Below the pieces are notes generated by a model. It saw only the letters and a list, made by a program, of their open reading frames with translations. It was not told the origin of the DNA and made no database searches. A stretch of DNA of 64,000 bases from Chloroflexota bacterium (GTDB lineage: Bacteria; Chloroflexota; UBA11872): the NCBI GenBank assembly GCA_022825895.1, contig JAJDVX010000035.1, positions 56,078 through 120,077 on the forward strand, given 5' to 3'. Below, in pieces: positions 18,850-28,841 of the stretch (the first letter of the stretch is position 1; each line of letters opens with the position of its first letter). The translations under genes and the position numbers were made by a program.

Positions 18850-20742
18850 GTGAGCATCGGCGGCCATCTGTGGCGCGGACCCCTTCGCCTGCTGGCGTGC
18901 GCGGCGGCGTTGGCGCTCGTCGTCGCATCGCCGTCCCCGTCCCAGGCGGATGTGCTACCCCTGCAAACCGGCCAGACCATTCGCATCGAAGGCCAGGGCT
19001 GGGGCCATGGTGTCGGCATGTCCCAATGGGGCGCCCGCGGACGCGCCCTCGCCGGACAGTCCGCCGACGAGATCGTCCGCGCCTACTACACCGGCATCGA
19101 CATCACCGATTCCCCAACCGATCAGACCCCCATCCGCGTACTGATCGATCGCAACTACCGGCCGGCGGCGATCGACGGGTCCGCAGCCTCCTCCAACGGA
19201 CTCTCGGGCGACATCGTTGGGATCGGCGGCCAATGGGCTATTTCGGGTGTCACTAATCCGCTGCCGCCCGGCGCCAGACTGCGACTGCTCGACCACCCGG
19301 GCGTGCACCGAATCACCGTTCGCCTGATCGACGCCGCGGGCGGGCACATGCGCGACTTCGACCTCCCCGGCCAGATCGAGGTCGTCCCCCTCGAGCCCCA
19401 CACCCGCCTGCTGGTGCACTACAAGTACACCACCGAGGCCGAGGGCTTACCCGGCCAGTACTACGACGTCTACCGCGGGTCCGTACGCGTCTATCAGGAC
19501 GCCGAAGGCCTGGTGGACACCGTCAACGTCGTAACGCTCGAGGACTATCTGCTCGGCGTCGTGCCGGCCGAAATGCCGTACCACTGGCCCGCCGAGGCTC
19601 TCAAGGCCCAGGCCATGGCCGCCCGCACCTACGCGCTGATCAGCCTCGATCCCGGTAACTCGATCTTGGACGTCTTTGATACGACCCAGGACCAGGTTTA
19701 TCTCGGCGTCAACCACGAGCGGCCGGAAACCACCGCCGCCGTTCAGGCCACTGCCCGCCGCGTCTTGACCCATGACGGCCAGCCCATCATTTCGTACTTC
19801 TTCAGCGCCGCAAACGGACATACCGAGGCCAACGAGCATGTGTTCGGCGGGCCGCCGGTTCCATACCTGCGCTCCGTCGTCGACCTTGATCCCAACGGCC
19901 GCCCCTGGGATGCCGATTCCCCGCTGAGCACCTGGTCCACTCCCGAATTCTCCGCCAGTCTCTTGCAGGGGCTCTACCAGGAATCGATCGGCACGCTCGA
20001 TTCGCTGGACTTCAGTGACCGCTCACCGACCGGCCGATTGATCATCGTCGGTCTCAACGGCCAGCGCGGTCGGCAGACGATCAGCGCCTGGAACTTCGCG
20101 CTGCGATTCAACCAGCGCACCCCACGGGAAGCCGGGCTGATCTACAGCACGCGCTTCGCCATTGTGCGCAACTACCCGCTGATTGAACGCGTCGCGCCTC
20201 TAAACCTGCCGGACGGGCAGTCCATCTACTTCGACGAAACCGGCCATAACGTGCGCCACGGCTTTCTCAAGTACTTCAACGCCCGCGGCGGCGTGGCCGC
20301 ATTTGGTCTCCCGCTCACCGAGGAGGTCGTCCAGAACGGCCGCACCGTCCAGTACTTCGAGCGCGCCCGTTTCGAATACCACCCGGAACTGGCCGGCACG
20401 CCCTACGAGACCCAACTCGGGCTGCTCAACGACGCCCTCACCGCCCCGCGCCGCCCGTTTGCCGGCGACACCCCCTTCCCAACCGTGCCCGACCACCGCT
20501 ACTTCCCCGAAACCGGCCACAGCGTGCATTTCGGCTTCCTGCGGTACTGGGAAACCCAGGGCGGGCTCGAACGCTTCGGCTATCCCATTTCCCAGGAGGT
20601 CGTCGAGCACGGACGCACCGTCCAGCACTTCCAGCGGGCTCGGCTGGTGTGGGTGCCCGAAGCTCCGTCAGGCCAGCAGGTCCAGATAGCCAAGGTCGGC
20701 AGCGAATACATGCGCGCCTTCGGCCTCGCCCCACCGCTGTAG
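18850..20742 (+). CDS. Secreted SpoIID/LytB-domain protein with C-terminal FG-P repeats
   Basis: 630 residues from GTG 18850. A signal peptide ([20 protein letters not shown]) is followed by [19 protein letters not shown]. In SpoIID this motif lies near the C-terminal side of the domain; here it comes first. The core has [37 protein letters not shown] sequence with the catalytic Glu region, then [18 protein letters not shown]. In SpoIID the domain is a lytic transglycosylase on denuded peptidoglycan. Residues about 455-600 hold two copies of a repeat ([14 protein letters not shown] then [14 protein letters not shown], each with FGLPLTEEV or FGYPISQEV). These repeats are frequent in Chloroflexota secreted proteins and may bind the envelope. 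No sporulation genes are visible. Confidence 0.82.
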   Translation: MSIGGHLWRGPLRLLACAAALALVVASPSPSQADVLPLQTGQTIRIEGQGWGHGVGMSQWGARGRALAGQSADEIVRAYYTGIDITDSPTDQTPIRVLIDRNYRPAAIDGSAASSNGLSGDIVGIGGQWAISGVTNPLPPGARLRLLDHPGVHRITVRLIDAAGGHMRDFDLPGQIEVVPLEPHTRLLVHYKYTTEAEGLPGQYYDVYRGSVRVYQDAEGLVDTVNVVTLEDYLLGVVPAEMPYHWPAEALKAQAMAARTYALISLDPGNSILDVFDTTQDQVYLGVNHERPETTAAVQATARRVLTHDGQPIISYFFSAANGHTEANEHVFGGPPVPYLRSVVDLDPNGRPWDADSPLSTWSTPEFSASLLQGLYQESIGTLDSLDFSDRSPTGRLIIVGLNGQRGRQTISAWNFALRFNQRTPREAGLIYSTRFAIVRNYPLIERVAPLNLPDGQSIYFDETGHNVRHGFLKYFNARGGVAAFGLPLTEEVVQNGRTVQYFERARFEYHPELAGTPYETQLGLLNDALTAPRRPFAGDTPFPTVPDHRYFPETGHSVHFGFLRYWETQGGLERFGYPISQEVVEHGRTVQHFQRARLVWVPEAPSGQQVQIAKVGSEYMRAFGLAPPL

Positions 20743-20800
20743 GGCGAAACATCCGCCACCCCTATACTCGCGCCGCCCGCGCACTCGCCTGGACGACCTG

Positions 20801-21754
20801 ATGCCCCTCAGTTCGCATGAGCAGCAGGAGATCGACGACCTGCGCGCCGTCCAGGCCCGCACCCGCCGCCTGACCGTTCCGGATCTCGAAGCAATCCTCT
20901 ACCAGGCCCTGCCTGTTCTTGATCACGGCTTCGTGCGCGTGATCGACTACATGGGCAGCGACAGTGCGGTTGTCCAGGCCGCCCGCGTCTCCTACGGCGC
21001 CGGCACCAAGCGCGCCCGCCAGGACGCCGGCCTCATTCGCTACCTCATGCGGCACGCCCACACGACGCCGTTCGAGATGTGCGACATCAAGTACCACGTC
21101 AAGCTGCCCATCTTCGTCGCCCGCCAGTGGATCCGGCACCGCACCGCCAGCGTCAACGAGTACTCCGCCCGCTACTCCATCCTCGACAACGAGTTCTACA
21201 TCCCCGAGCCGGAACACCTGGCCGCTCAGTCCACCAGCAACCGGCAGGGCCGCGGCGACGTCGTGTCCGGCGACGAGGCGGCCCGCGTCTTTGACCTGCT
21301 GCGAACCGACGCCGAGCAGGCCTACGCCCACTACGAGGAGATGCTCAACGAAGACGTCCGGGGAAACGTGCGTGACGAGTCCCGCCAGGGTCTCGCCCGC
21401 GAACTCGCGCGCATGAACCTCTCCCTCAACTTCTACACCCAGTGGTACTGGAAAGTGAACCTGCACAACCTGATGCACTTCCTCTGGCTGCGCAGCGACG
21501 CCCACGCCCAGTACGAAATCCGCGCCTACGCCACCGTCATGCTCGACACGGTTCGGCGCTGGGCGCCCCTCACCTACGCCGCCTTCATGGACTACCGCGT
21601 CGGCGGCGCCAACCTATCCGCCAGGGGCCTCGACGTCGTTCGCCGTCGCCTCCGCGGCGAACCCGTCACTCGTCGCGACGTGGGCATGTCCCCCGCCGAG
21701 TGGCGTGAACTCAACGACCTGCTCGACGCTGAGGCAGCATCTCCAGGCAGCTAA
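20801..21754 (+). CDS. thyX: Flavin-dependent thymidylate synthase ThyX
   Basis: 317 residues from ATG 20801. Makes dTMP from dUMP using FAD, methylene-tetrahydrofolate and NADPH. The ThyX signature RHRxxSxNExSxRY is found as [15 protein letters not shown] at about residues 112-126. FAD/dUMP contacts elsewhere include [14 protein letters not shown] and [19 protein letters not shown]. It is longer than the typical 220-250 residues because of an N-terminal helix region and a C-terminal extension, as in many Chloroflexota and Actinobacteria. Confidence 0.95.
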   Translation: MPLSSHEQQEIDDLRAVQARTRRLTVPDLEAILYQALPVLDHGFVRVIDYMGSDSAVVQAARVSYGAGTKRARQDAGLIRYLMRHAHTTPFEMCDIKYHVKLPIFVARQWIRHRTASVNEYSARYSILDNEFYIPEPEHLAAQSTSNRQGRGDVVSGDEAARVFDLLRTDAEQAYAHYEEMLNEDVRGNVRDESRQGLARELARMNLSLNFYTQWYWKVNLHNLMHFLWLRSDAHAQYEIRAYATVMLDTVRRWAPLTYAAFMDYRVGGANLSARGLDVVRRRLRGEPVTRRDVGMSPAEWRELNDLLDAEAASPGS

Positions 21755-21757
21755 GTG

Positions 21758-21779
21758 CGTCCAGTCGTGCGGCTGGACG
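21758..21779. terminator. Intergenic hairpin between convergent thyX and kamA
   Basis: A perfect 7-bp inverted repeat CGTCCAG / CTGGACG with an 8-base loop sits in the 37-bp gap between the two stop codons. There is no U-run on either side, so a classical intrinsic terminator is not shown. A shared stop signal working in both directions is an inference. Confidence 0.35.
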
Positions 21780-21791
21780 ACCGCCCGTCGC

Positions 21792-22910
21792 CTACTCGTT
21801 GAACGACGGAAAGTAGTCCGGAATCGTCTCCGCGTCGTAGCCCGCCGCCGGGTACTCGTACTCGTTCCCCTCGTAGTTCCGCACCACGATCTTCTCGTCC
21901 GTGAGTTCCACGATCCGCGACGGCGACACCGGGATCTTTCCGCCCCCGCCCGGCGCGTCGATGATGTACTGCGGCACGCCAAACCCGGTGGTGTGTCCCT
22001 GCAGGGCCTCCATGATCTCCAGGCCCTTCTGCACCGACGTCCGGAAGTGGTCGGTCCCCTTCACGAGGTCGGCCTGGTAGATGTAGTACGGCTTCACGCG
22101 AGCCTTCAGCAGCTCGTGCATCAGCTGCTTCATCGTCTCCGGATCGTCGTTCACGCCGCGCAGCAGCACCGTCTGGCAGCCAACCGGAATCCCGTGGTCC
22201 ACCAGCCGCCCGCAGGCCTCGCGAGCCTCCGGCGTGAGTTCACGCGGATGGTTGAAGTGCGTGTTCAGGTAGAACGGCTGATACCGCGCCAGCATTTCGC
22301 ACAGTTCGTCGGTGATCCGCGCCGGGTTGACGCACGGAATCTTGGTTCCCATGCGGATCAACTCCACATGTGGAATCGCATAGAGATTCGAGATGATCCA
22401 CTCCAGCGCGTTGTCGGTCAGCGTCAGCGGATCGCCGCCGCTCAACAGCACGTCACGAATCTCCGGATGCTCGCGGATATATCCGAACACCGCCTCCAGT
22501 TCGTGCGGCGGCGGCACCGGATTCTTCCCAACCTTCCGCTTCCGCGTGCAAAACCGGCAGTACATGGCGCAGGTGTGCGTGACGACAAACAGCACCCGGT
22601 CCGGGTACCGGTGGGTGAGGTGCTTCACCGGCATGTCGTCTTCTTCGTCCAGCGGATCGTCTTCTAGGAATGCGGAATCCTCGAACTCCACCGCATCCGG
22701 CATCTGCTGGATGTAGATGGGATCGCTGGCGTCCATCTCCTCGATCAGACTCAGGTAGTACGGCGTCGTGAAAAACGGGTACTCCTTCGCCACGGCCTCC
22801 AACCGCTCGTATTGCTCCTCCGTCAGGCCGGGAATCGACCGCACGTCGCGCACGCCCTGCGCAAGCTGTTCCTGCCATTCGGCGCGTGGACGACGGACCT
22901 TTGGCGGCAT
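21792..22910 (-). CDS. kamA: Lysine 2,3-aminomutase family radical SAM enzyme
   Basis: 372 residues from ATG 22910. Radical SAM cluster motif CX3CX2C at Cys114/118/121 (THTCAMYCRFCTRKRK). The SAM-binding LLSGGDPLTLTD and the PLP-lysine region VKPYYIYQADLVKGTDHFRT are typical of KamA. It would interconvert L-lysine and beta-lysine, a route to osmolytes (N-acetyl-beta-lysine) or lysine degradation. No acetyltransferase (ablB) or lysine 5,6-aminomutase is adjacent. YjeA/EpmB-type use cannot be excluded, although EpmB proteins are shorter. The N-terminus is acidic (FEDSAFLEDDPLDEEDD). Confidence 0.88.
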   Translation of the reverse strand: MPPKVRRPRAEWQEQLAQGVRDVRSIPGLTEEQYERLEAVAKEYPFFTTPYYLSLIEEMDASDPIYIQQMPDAVEFEDSAFLEDDPLDEEDDMPVKHLTHRYPDRVLFVVTHTCAMYCRFCTRKRKVGKNPVPPPHELEAVFGYIREHPEIRDVLLSGGDPLTLTDNALEWIISNLYAIPHVELIRMGTKIPCVNPARITDELCEMLARYQPFYLNTHFNHPRELTPEAREACGRLVDHGIPVGCQTVLLRGVNDDPETMKQLMHELLKARVKPYYIYQADLVKGTDHFRTSVQKGLEIMEALQGHTTGFGVPQYIIDAPGGGGKIPVSPSRIVELTDEKIVVRNYEGNEYEYPAAGYDAETIPDYFPSFNE

Positions 22911-23173
22911 GGCTGCTGTAACCCTCCGGAACACGCCCGCCCGACGCGGCGAGGCATCCTGTCTAACCGCCCCAAGCCTACGAAATGCCGCGCGCCCCGT
23001 CCGCCTGCTCGGGGTTTTCGCCGAAAAACCGGCATAAACTTGGCCGCGCGTACGCGCGATGCTAGGTTTGGGACGAGCAGTTGGGTCCGGCCAGGAGCCC
23101 AACGCCCACCATTCAACGACCCGCCAGGATTGTGTTTCTTGGCGACCATCGCCGGGAGACACATCGCCTGCGA

Positions 23174-23947
23174 ATGACTGCCACCAACGGCCAGACCACC
23201 CTCTCCATTCGCGACCTGCACGTCTCTGTGGAAGACGCCGAAATCCTGCGCGGCGTCACCCTGGACATACCCGCCGGCGAGGTGCACGCCCTCATGGGCC
23301 CCAACGGCTCCGGCAAGAGCACGCTGGCCAATGCCCTCATGGGCCATCCCGCCTATGAAATTACCGCCGGGCAGGTGCACTTCAAGGGCCAAGACGTACT
23401 GGAACTTGAGACCGACGAGCGCGCGCGCCTGGGGATGTTCCTAGCCTTCCAGTATCCCGCCGAGATTCCCGGCGTCCGCGTCGCCAGCTTCTTGCGCCTG
23501 GCGCTGAACGCTCGCCGCGAGACCGAAATCTCGGTCATGGAGTTCCGCCGGCTGCTCATGGAAAAGATGCAGATGCTGCGCATGGACCCCAAGTTCGCCT
23601 CGCGCTACCTCAACGAAGGCTTCTCCGGCGGCGAAAAGAAGCGCAACGAGATCCTTCAGCTTGCGGTGTTGGAGCCCGAACTTGCGATACTTGACGAGAC
23701 GGACTCGGGCCTCGACATCGACGCGCTGCGAATCGTCGCCGACGGCGTGAACCGCTTGCGGGGCTCGGATCTTGGAGTACTGGTGATCACCCACTACCAA
23801 CGGCTGCTGAACTACATCGAGCCTGACCGCGTGCACGTCCTCATCGACGGCCGCGTGGTCGAGTCGGGCGGCAAGGAACTCGCCGAGCGCCTCGAGGCCG
23901 AGGGCTACGAACGCTACGGCGCCGCGGCGGCCAGCGAGGACGCATAA
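23174..23947 (+). CDS. sufC: Fe-S cluster assembly ATPase SufC
   Basis: 257 residues from ATG 23174; the longer open frame to 23081 has no support. ABC-type ATPase without membrane domain. Walker [10 protein letters not shown] at residues 42-50, signature [13 protein letters not shown], Walker [17 protein letters not shown]. SufC works with SufB and SufD as the scaffold that builds Fe-S clusters. First gene of the suf operon; the 263 bp between it and the divergent kamA gene should hold both promoters, but no consensus was clear to me. Confidence 0.96.
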   Translation: MTATNGQTTLSIRDLHVSVEDAEILRGVTLDIPAGEVHALMGPNGSGKSTLANALMGHPAYEITAGQVHFKGQDVLELETDERARLGMFLAFQYPAEIPGVRVASFLRLALNARRETEISVMEFRRLLMEKMQMLRMDPKFASRYLNEGFSGGEKKRNEILQLAVLEPELAILDETDSGLDIDALRIVADGVNRLRGSDLGVLVITHYQRLLNYIEPDRVHVLIDGRVVESGGKELAERLEAEGYERYGAAAASEDA

Positions 23948-23949
23948 CC

Positions 23950-25356
23950 ATGGCAGTCAAGGACATCGATCAGGTCGGGCTCGACACCTATAAGTTTGGG
24001 TTTCACGACGACATCCAGCCCGTCTACACCTCGCCCAAGGGCCTGAGCGAGGACATCGTCCGGGAAATCTCCCGCCAGAAGGACGAGCCGGCCTGGATGC
24101 TGGACTTCCGGCTGGAGGCCCTTCGCCAGTTCGAGCGCAAGGCAATGCCCACCTGGGGCGCCGACCTCTCGCGCATCGACTTTGACGACATCCACTACTA
24201 CATCCGCCCGCAGGACCGGCAGGCCCGCTCGTGGGACGACGTGCCGGAGGACATCAAATCCACCTTCGACAAGCTGGGCATCCCCGAGGCCGAGCGCAAG
24301 TTCCTGGCCGGTGTCGGCGCGCAGTACGACTCCGAAGTCGTCTACCACAGCATCCGCGACGACCTGGAAGAGCAGGGCGTGATCTTCCTGGACATGGACT
24401 CCGGCCTGCGCGAGCACGAGGACATCGTGCGCGACTACTTCGGCACGGTCATTCCCAACGGCGACAACAAGTTCGCGGCGCTGAACAGCGCGGTCTGGAG
24501 CGGCGGCAGCTTCGTCTACGTACCCGAAGGCGTACGCGTGGAGATTCCGCTGCAGGCCTACTTCCGTATCAATGCCGAAAACATGGGGCAGTTCGAGCGC
24601 ACGCTCATCATCGTCGAGCCGGGCGCCTACGTGCATTACGTCGAGGGTTGCACGGCCCCGGTCTACGCCACCGACTCCCTGCACTCGGCCGTCGTCGAAA
24701 TCATCGTCAAGGAAGGCGGACGCTGCCGCTACACCACCATCCAGAACTGGTCGACCGACGTCTTCAACCTGGTCACCAAGCGCGCCGTCGCCTACCGCGA
24801 CGCCACCATGGAATGGGTGGACGGCAACCTGGGCAGCAAGGTCACCATGAAGTACCCGGCCGTCTACCTGATGGAACCCGGCGCGCACGGCGAGGTGCTG
24901 TCCATCGCCTTCGCCGGCGAGGACCAGCATCAGGACGCCGGCGCCAAGATGGTGCATGCCGCGCCCGACACGTCGTCCCTGATCACCTCAAAGTCAATCA
25001 GTCGCAAGGGCGGTCGCACCGCCTACCGCGGCTATGTGCAGGTGTTGCCCGAGGCCGAGCGCTGCCGCTCCAACGTGGAATGTGACGCCCTGCTGATCGA
25101 CGACCGCTCGCGATCCGACACGTATCCCTACATGGACATCGAGGAGAGCGACGTCGCCATCCAGCACGAGGCCACCGTCAGCAAGGTCAGCGACCAGCAG
25201 TTGTTTTACCTGATGAGCCGCGGACTGACCCAGGAGCAGGCGATGGCGATGGTCGTCAGCGGGTTCATCGAGCCGATCGTCAAGGAGTTGCCGATGGAGT
25301 ACGCGGTTGAAATGAACCGCCTCATCGAACTCCAGATGGAAGGCTCGATCGGCTAG
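23950..25356 (+). CDS. sufB: Fe-S cluster assembly scaffold SufB
   Basis: 468 residues from ATG 23950, two bases after sufC. Scaffold subunit of SufBC2D. The characteristic right-handed parallel beta-helix sequence is seen: [20 protein letters not shown], then [36 protein letters not shown] and [15 protein letters not shown]. The Cys in EGCTAP and in NVECDALL are the family's conserved cysteines for sulfur transfer and cluster formation. Full length. Confidence 0.96.
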   Translation: MAVKDIDQVGLDTYKFGFHDDIQPVYTSPKGLSEDIVREISRQKDEPAWMLDFRLEALRQFERKAMPTWGADLSRIDFDDIHYYIRPQDRQARSWDDVPEDIKSTFDKLGIPEAERKFLAGVGAQYDSEVVYHSIRDDLEEQGVIFLDMDSGLREHEDIVRDYFGTVIPNGDNKFAALNSAVWSGGSFVYVPEGVRVEIPLQAYFRINAENMGQFERTLIIVEPGAYVHYVEGCTAPVYATDSLHSAVVEIIVKEGGRCRYTTIQNWSTDVFNLVTKRAVAYRDATMEWVDGNLGSKVTMKYPAVYLMEPGAHGEVLSIAFAGEDQHQDAGAKMVHAAPDTSSLITSKSISRKGGRTAYRGYVQVLPEAERCRSNVECDALLIDDRSRSDTYPYMDIEESDVAIQHEATVSKVSDQQLFYLMSRGLTQEQAMAMVVSGFIEPIVKELPMEYAVEMNRLIELQMEGSIG

Positions 25357-25429
25357 CGTTACTGACCAACGTTGCCGACACACTCAAGCACGGGCCGTCC
25401 CGCCGGCTGATACCGTCTCGCCCACGTCA

Positions 25430-26722
25430 ATGACAAGCACAACCCGCGACCTGATTACCGACCTGTCAACGTCACACGGCGAGCCCGGCTGGCTGCGCGA
25501 ACGACGCGCCGCCGCCTGGCACGTCTACGAGACGACTCCCGCCCCAACCTGGAGCGACGAAGAGTGGCGGCGCACGGACACCAGTTGGGTGGACTGGGAC
25601 GGCGCGGCCCCGGCCGCCAACGGGGCTGATCCGGCCAGGCTCGCCCTGCCCATGGAAGTCTCAAGCGCCAGCGTGCTGCTGCGACAGCGCGGAAGCATGG
25701 TCGAGGTGCTGTACACCTCGCCGGAAGCCCGAGACGCCGGCGTAACCGTCGTCAGCCTGGCGGCGGCGGCGGACTCGGACGGCGACACCGTCGCTGACCG
25801 TCTGGGCACGGATCTTGCGCCACCGTCAGCCGGCAAATTGCAGGCGATGAATGCCGCGCTGTGGAGCGGCGGAGCGTTCGTGCGCGTTCCGGAAGGGGCG
25901 AAGTTGACCGCGCCGATCGTGATCGTGATCGACGCCGCCGACCAACCGATCTTTCCGCGCACGCTGGTTTCCACGGGCGCCGGATCGTCGGCCGACGTGC
26001 TCGAGTGGTGGCGTTCAAGTCAGGCGGCAACTCCAGGCCTTGCGAATGGCTGTGTGGAACTGTTCGTCGGGGCCGGCTCGAAGCTCAGCTACACGCACGT
26101 GCAGGCCTGGGGCGGTCACGCGGGCAGCTTTCTCACGCAGTACGCAAGCGTCGCGCGCGACGCCGAACTGGCGACAACCAACGTGACCCTCGGGGGACGC
26201 TTTCACAAGGGAGCCATAGCCGCCACGTTAACCGGTCCGGGCGCCAACGTGCGGTTGAACGGCATGGCCTACCTGGACGGTGAACAGTTCGCCGATCACC
26301 ACACGCTGCAGGACCACCGAACCACGGATGCGGCCAGCGACCTGCTATACGTGAACGTGCTCGACGGCTCGGCGCGGTCGGTCTACGCCGGAACCATCAT
26401 GGTTCAACCGCACGCGCAACGATCCAACGCCTATCAGCAAAACCGGAACCTGATGCTGAAACGTGGGCCCCGCGCCGACTCGATACCCAGGCTCGAGATC
26501 ATGGCCGACGACGTTCGCTGTACCCACGGCTCCACCACGTCCACCATCGACCCGATGCATCTCTACTACCTCGGATCGCGCGGCCTCGGCCTCGACCAGG
26601 CCCGCTCCCTCATCGTCGACGGAACATTCGAACCGGTACTGGACCGGATTCCGGACGCGACCGTCCGCTCTGCCGTGCGGACCGCGGTCCGGGCGAAGTT
26701 GCACGGAACCGCCGCGGCCTGA
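25430..26722 (+). CDS. sufD: Fe-S cluster assembly protein SufD
   Basis: 430 residues from ATG 25430. Paralogue of SufB in the scaffold complex. SufD features include MNAALWSGGAFVRVPEGAKL, a beta-helix middle, and the conserved end DVRCTHGSTTSTIDPMHLYYLGSRGL with the interface His (CTHG). The stop overlaps the next start (TGATG). Confidence 0.94.
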   Translation: MTSTTRDLITDLSTSHGEPGWLRERRAAAWHVYETTPAPTWSDEEWRRTDTSWVDWDGAAPAANGADPARLALPMEVSSASVLLRQRGSMVEVLYTSPEARDAGVTVVSLAAAADSDGDTVADRLGTDLAPPSAGKLQAMNAALWSGGAFVRVPEGAKLTAPIVIVIDAADQPIFPRTLVSTGAGSSADVLEWWRSSQAATPGLANGCVELFVGAGSKLSYTHVQAWGGHAGSFLTQYASVARDAELATTNVTLGGRFHKGAIAATLTGPGANVRLNGMAYLDGEQFADHHTLQDHRTTDAASDLLYVNVLDGSARSVYAGTIMVQPHAQRSNAYQQNRNLMLKRGPRADSIPRLEIMADDVRCTHGSTTSTIDPMHLYYLGSRGLGLDQARSLIVDGTFEPVLDRIPDATVRSAVRTAVRAKLHGTAAA

Positions 26723-27042
26723 TGGGCGGCTTCGTCGACGTAGCAGCCGCCGAGGACATTCCGCCGGGCACGGCACGTCAGGTGCTGGTGGGTGAGCGAC
26801 GCATCGGCGTGTACAACGTCAGCGGAGACCTGTACGCGATGGACGACCTGTGCAGCCACGACCAGGCATGGCTGTCGGAAGGCGACTTTGACCCCGAGCG
26901 CCGCTCGGTCCGTTGTCCGCGGCACACGTCGACATTCGACTTGACCAGCGGACGGCCGCGGACGCTGCCCGCCATTCGTCCGGTCGCCACCTACGACGCG
27001 AAGTTTGAGGCTGGGCGCGTCCTGATTCTTATCGATACTTAG
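26722..27042 (+). CDS. Rieske-type ferredoxin of the suf operon
   Basis: 106 residues. Rieske [2Fe-2S] ligands are Cys44 and His46 (DLCSHDQ) and Cys65 and His68 (VRCPRHTSTFD). It resembles small non-haem dioxygenase ferredoxin subunits. Genes like this sit between sufD and sufS in many Actinobacteria and Chloroflexota, and are thought to supply electrons or act in cluster assembly. It overlaps sufD by one base and is five bases before sufS, so co-expression is strongly suggested. Confidence 0.88.
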   Translation: MGGFVDVAAAEDIPPGTARQVLVGERRIGVYNVSGDLYAMDDLCSHDQAWLSEGDFDPERRSVRCPRHTSTFDLTSGRPRTLPAIRPVATYDAKFEAGRVLILIDT

Positions 27043-27047
27043 GGCAC

Positions 27048-28298
27048 ATGGTTGTCCCAACTTCCGCTGCCGCTGGACTGGATGCCGCCGCAGTCCGGGC
27101 GGACTTTCCGGTTCTGGCCGAGCAGGTCCACGAGCGTCCGCTCGTCTACCTGGACAACGCCGCCACGTCGCAGAAGCCGCGAGCCGTCATCGACGCCCTG
27201 CGGACCTACTACGAGACCTATAACGCCAACATCCACCGCGGTCTGCACGCGCTAAGCGAACGAGCCACGGCCGAATACGAGGACGCGCGGGCGCGCGTGG
27301 CGCGCTTTATCAACGCCGCGCATCCCCACGAAGTGATCTTCACGCGCGGAACCACCGAAGCGATCAACCTGGTGGCCCGCGGCTGGGGCGACGAAAACGT
27401 CGGCGAGGGCGACGAGATCCTGCTGACCGAAATGGAACACCACAGCAACCTCGTCCCCTGGCAGATGCTGGCACAGCGAACCGGCGCCTCGCTGCGGTAC
27501 ATCCCGATGGACGTCGAGGGCCGCATTGACCTGCAGGCCTACGCGCGGATGTTCCGGCCGCGCACCCGGCTGGTCGCGGTCACGCACATGTCAAACGTGC
27601 TGGGCACCATCACGCCGGCCGCCGAGCTAATTGAGATCGCGCACCAGCACGATGTGCCGGTGCTCCTGGACGCCGCGCAATCCATTCCGCACCTGCCCGT
27701 GGACGTGCAGGCGCTTGACGCGGACTTTGTGGCGTTTTCAGGTCACAAGATGCTCGGCCCAACCGGAATCGGCGTCCTCTACGGTCGGGAAGCCCTGTTG
27801 GACGCCATGGAGCCCCTCTTCGGCGGCGGCAGCATGATCCGCGTCGTGGAGTTGCACCAGTCAACCTGGACCGCGCTCCCATACAAGCTGGAGGGCGGCA
27901 CGCCAAACATCGCCGGCGCGATTGGCCTCGGCGCGGCCGTGGACTACTTGCAAACCGTCGGCATGCCGGAGGTGACGGCCCACGAGCATGAGCTGACCGA
28001 ATACGCGCTGAACCTCCTGAGCGATCTCGATGGTGTGCGCCTCTTTGGCCCGAAGGACGCCCGGGATCGCGGCGGGGTGATCTCGTTCTATGTCGGCGAT
28101 GTGCATCCGCATGACGTCGGAACCTTGCTTGACGCCGACGGTATTGCCGTGCGGGCCGGACACCACTGCGCGCAGCCCCTGATGCGCAAGCTGGGGGTTG
28201 CGGCAACCGCGCGGGCCAGCTTGTACCTCTACAACACCGCCGCCGAAGTGGATTGCCTGGCTGATGGCATCGCCCGCGCGAAAGCGTTCTTCGAGTGA
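27048..28298 (+). CDS. sufS: Cysteine desulfurase SufS
   Basis: 416 residues from ATG 27048. PLP-dependent enzyme that removes sulfur from cysteine as a persulfide. PLP lysine is Lys234 in FSGHKMLGPTG and the catalytic cysteine is Cys374 in AVRAGHHCAQPLMRKL, a group II (SufS/CsdA) arrangement. Also YLDNAATSQKP near the N-terminus. The stop overlaps the sufU start (GTGA). Confidence 0.96.
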   Translation: MVVPTSAAAGLDAAAVRADFPVLAEQVHERPLVYLDNAATSQKPRAVIDALRTYYETYNANIHRGLHALSERATAEYEDARARVARFINAAHPHEVIFTRGTTEAINLVARGWGDENVGEGDEILLTEMEHHSNLVPWQMLAQRTGASLRYIPMDVEGRIDLQAYARMFRPRTRLVAVTHMSNVLGTITPAAELIEIAHQHDVPVLLDAAQSIPHLPVDVQALDADFVAFSGHKMLGPTGIGVLYGREALLDAMEPLFGGGSMIRVVELHQSTWTALPYKLEGGTPNIAGAIGLGAAVDYLQTVGMPEVTAHEHELTEYALNLLSDLDGVRLFGPKDARDRGGVISFYVGDVHPHDVGTLLDADGIAVRAGHHCAQPLMRKLGVAATARASLYLYNTAAEVDCLADGIARAKAFFE

Positions 28299-28765
28299 CG
28301 CTTGAGGACCTCTACCGCGAGGTCATCATGGACCACTACCGGCGGCCGCGAAACCGGGGCGCGCTCGACGACGCGAATGTTGTGATGGAAGGCGTCAACC
28401 CGCTCTGCGGCGACGAAATCAAGCTCTGGCTGAACATCGACGACGCCGGTGTGATCACCGGCGCGTCCTTCGACGGTCACGGCTGCTCCATCAGCCAGTC
28501 GTCCGCCTCGATCATGACGGAAGCCGTAATCGGCAAGCCCTTGGCCGATGCCCATGCCGTGATTGCCGACTTCCGCGGCATGATGCTGGACGGCGACGCT
28601 CCCGACGAACTGCGACTTGGCGACGGCGTCGCCCTGGAGGGCGTTCGCAAGTTCCCGGTACGCATCAAGTGCGCCGTGCTGAGCTGGAACACCCTGAAAC
28701 TCGGCCTCGACGAACATGCCGCCGCCGGTGGCCAGCGCGTGGAACTGCAGCACAGCGAGTCGTAG
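28295..28765 (+). CDS. sufU: SufU-type sulfur relay / scaffold protein
   Basis: 156 residues from GTG 28295. IscU-like fold with the SufU zinc ligands Cys38 and Asp40 (NPLCGDEI), Cys64 (GHGCSISQSSASIM) and Cys126 (RIKCAVLSWNTL). The insert between the second and third ligands is the SufU feature that separates it from IscU. In Gram-positive-type systems SufU accepts sulfur from SufS. Last gene of the suf operon. Confidence 0.94.
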   Translation: MTLEDLYREVIMDHYRRPRNRGALDDANVVMEGVNPLCGDEIKLWLNIDDAGVITGASFDGHGCSISQSSASIMTEAVIGKPLADAHAVIADFRGMMLDGDAPDELRLGDGVALEGVRKFPVRIKCAVLSWNTLKLGLDEHAAAGGQRVELQHSES

Positions 28766-28841
28766 CCGTCGGGCCGTCCTGCTCGCGTGGCTGCCGGATT
28801 AGACTCTCGGCATTGCCTGGCCCCGGAGCGACCGTCGAACG

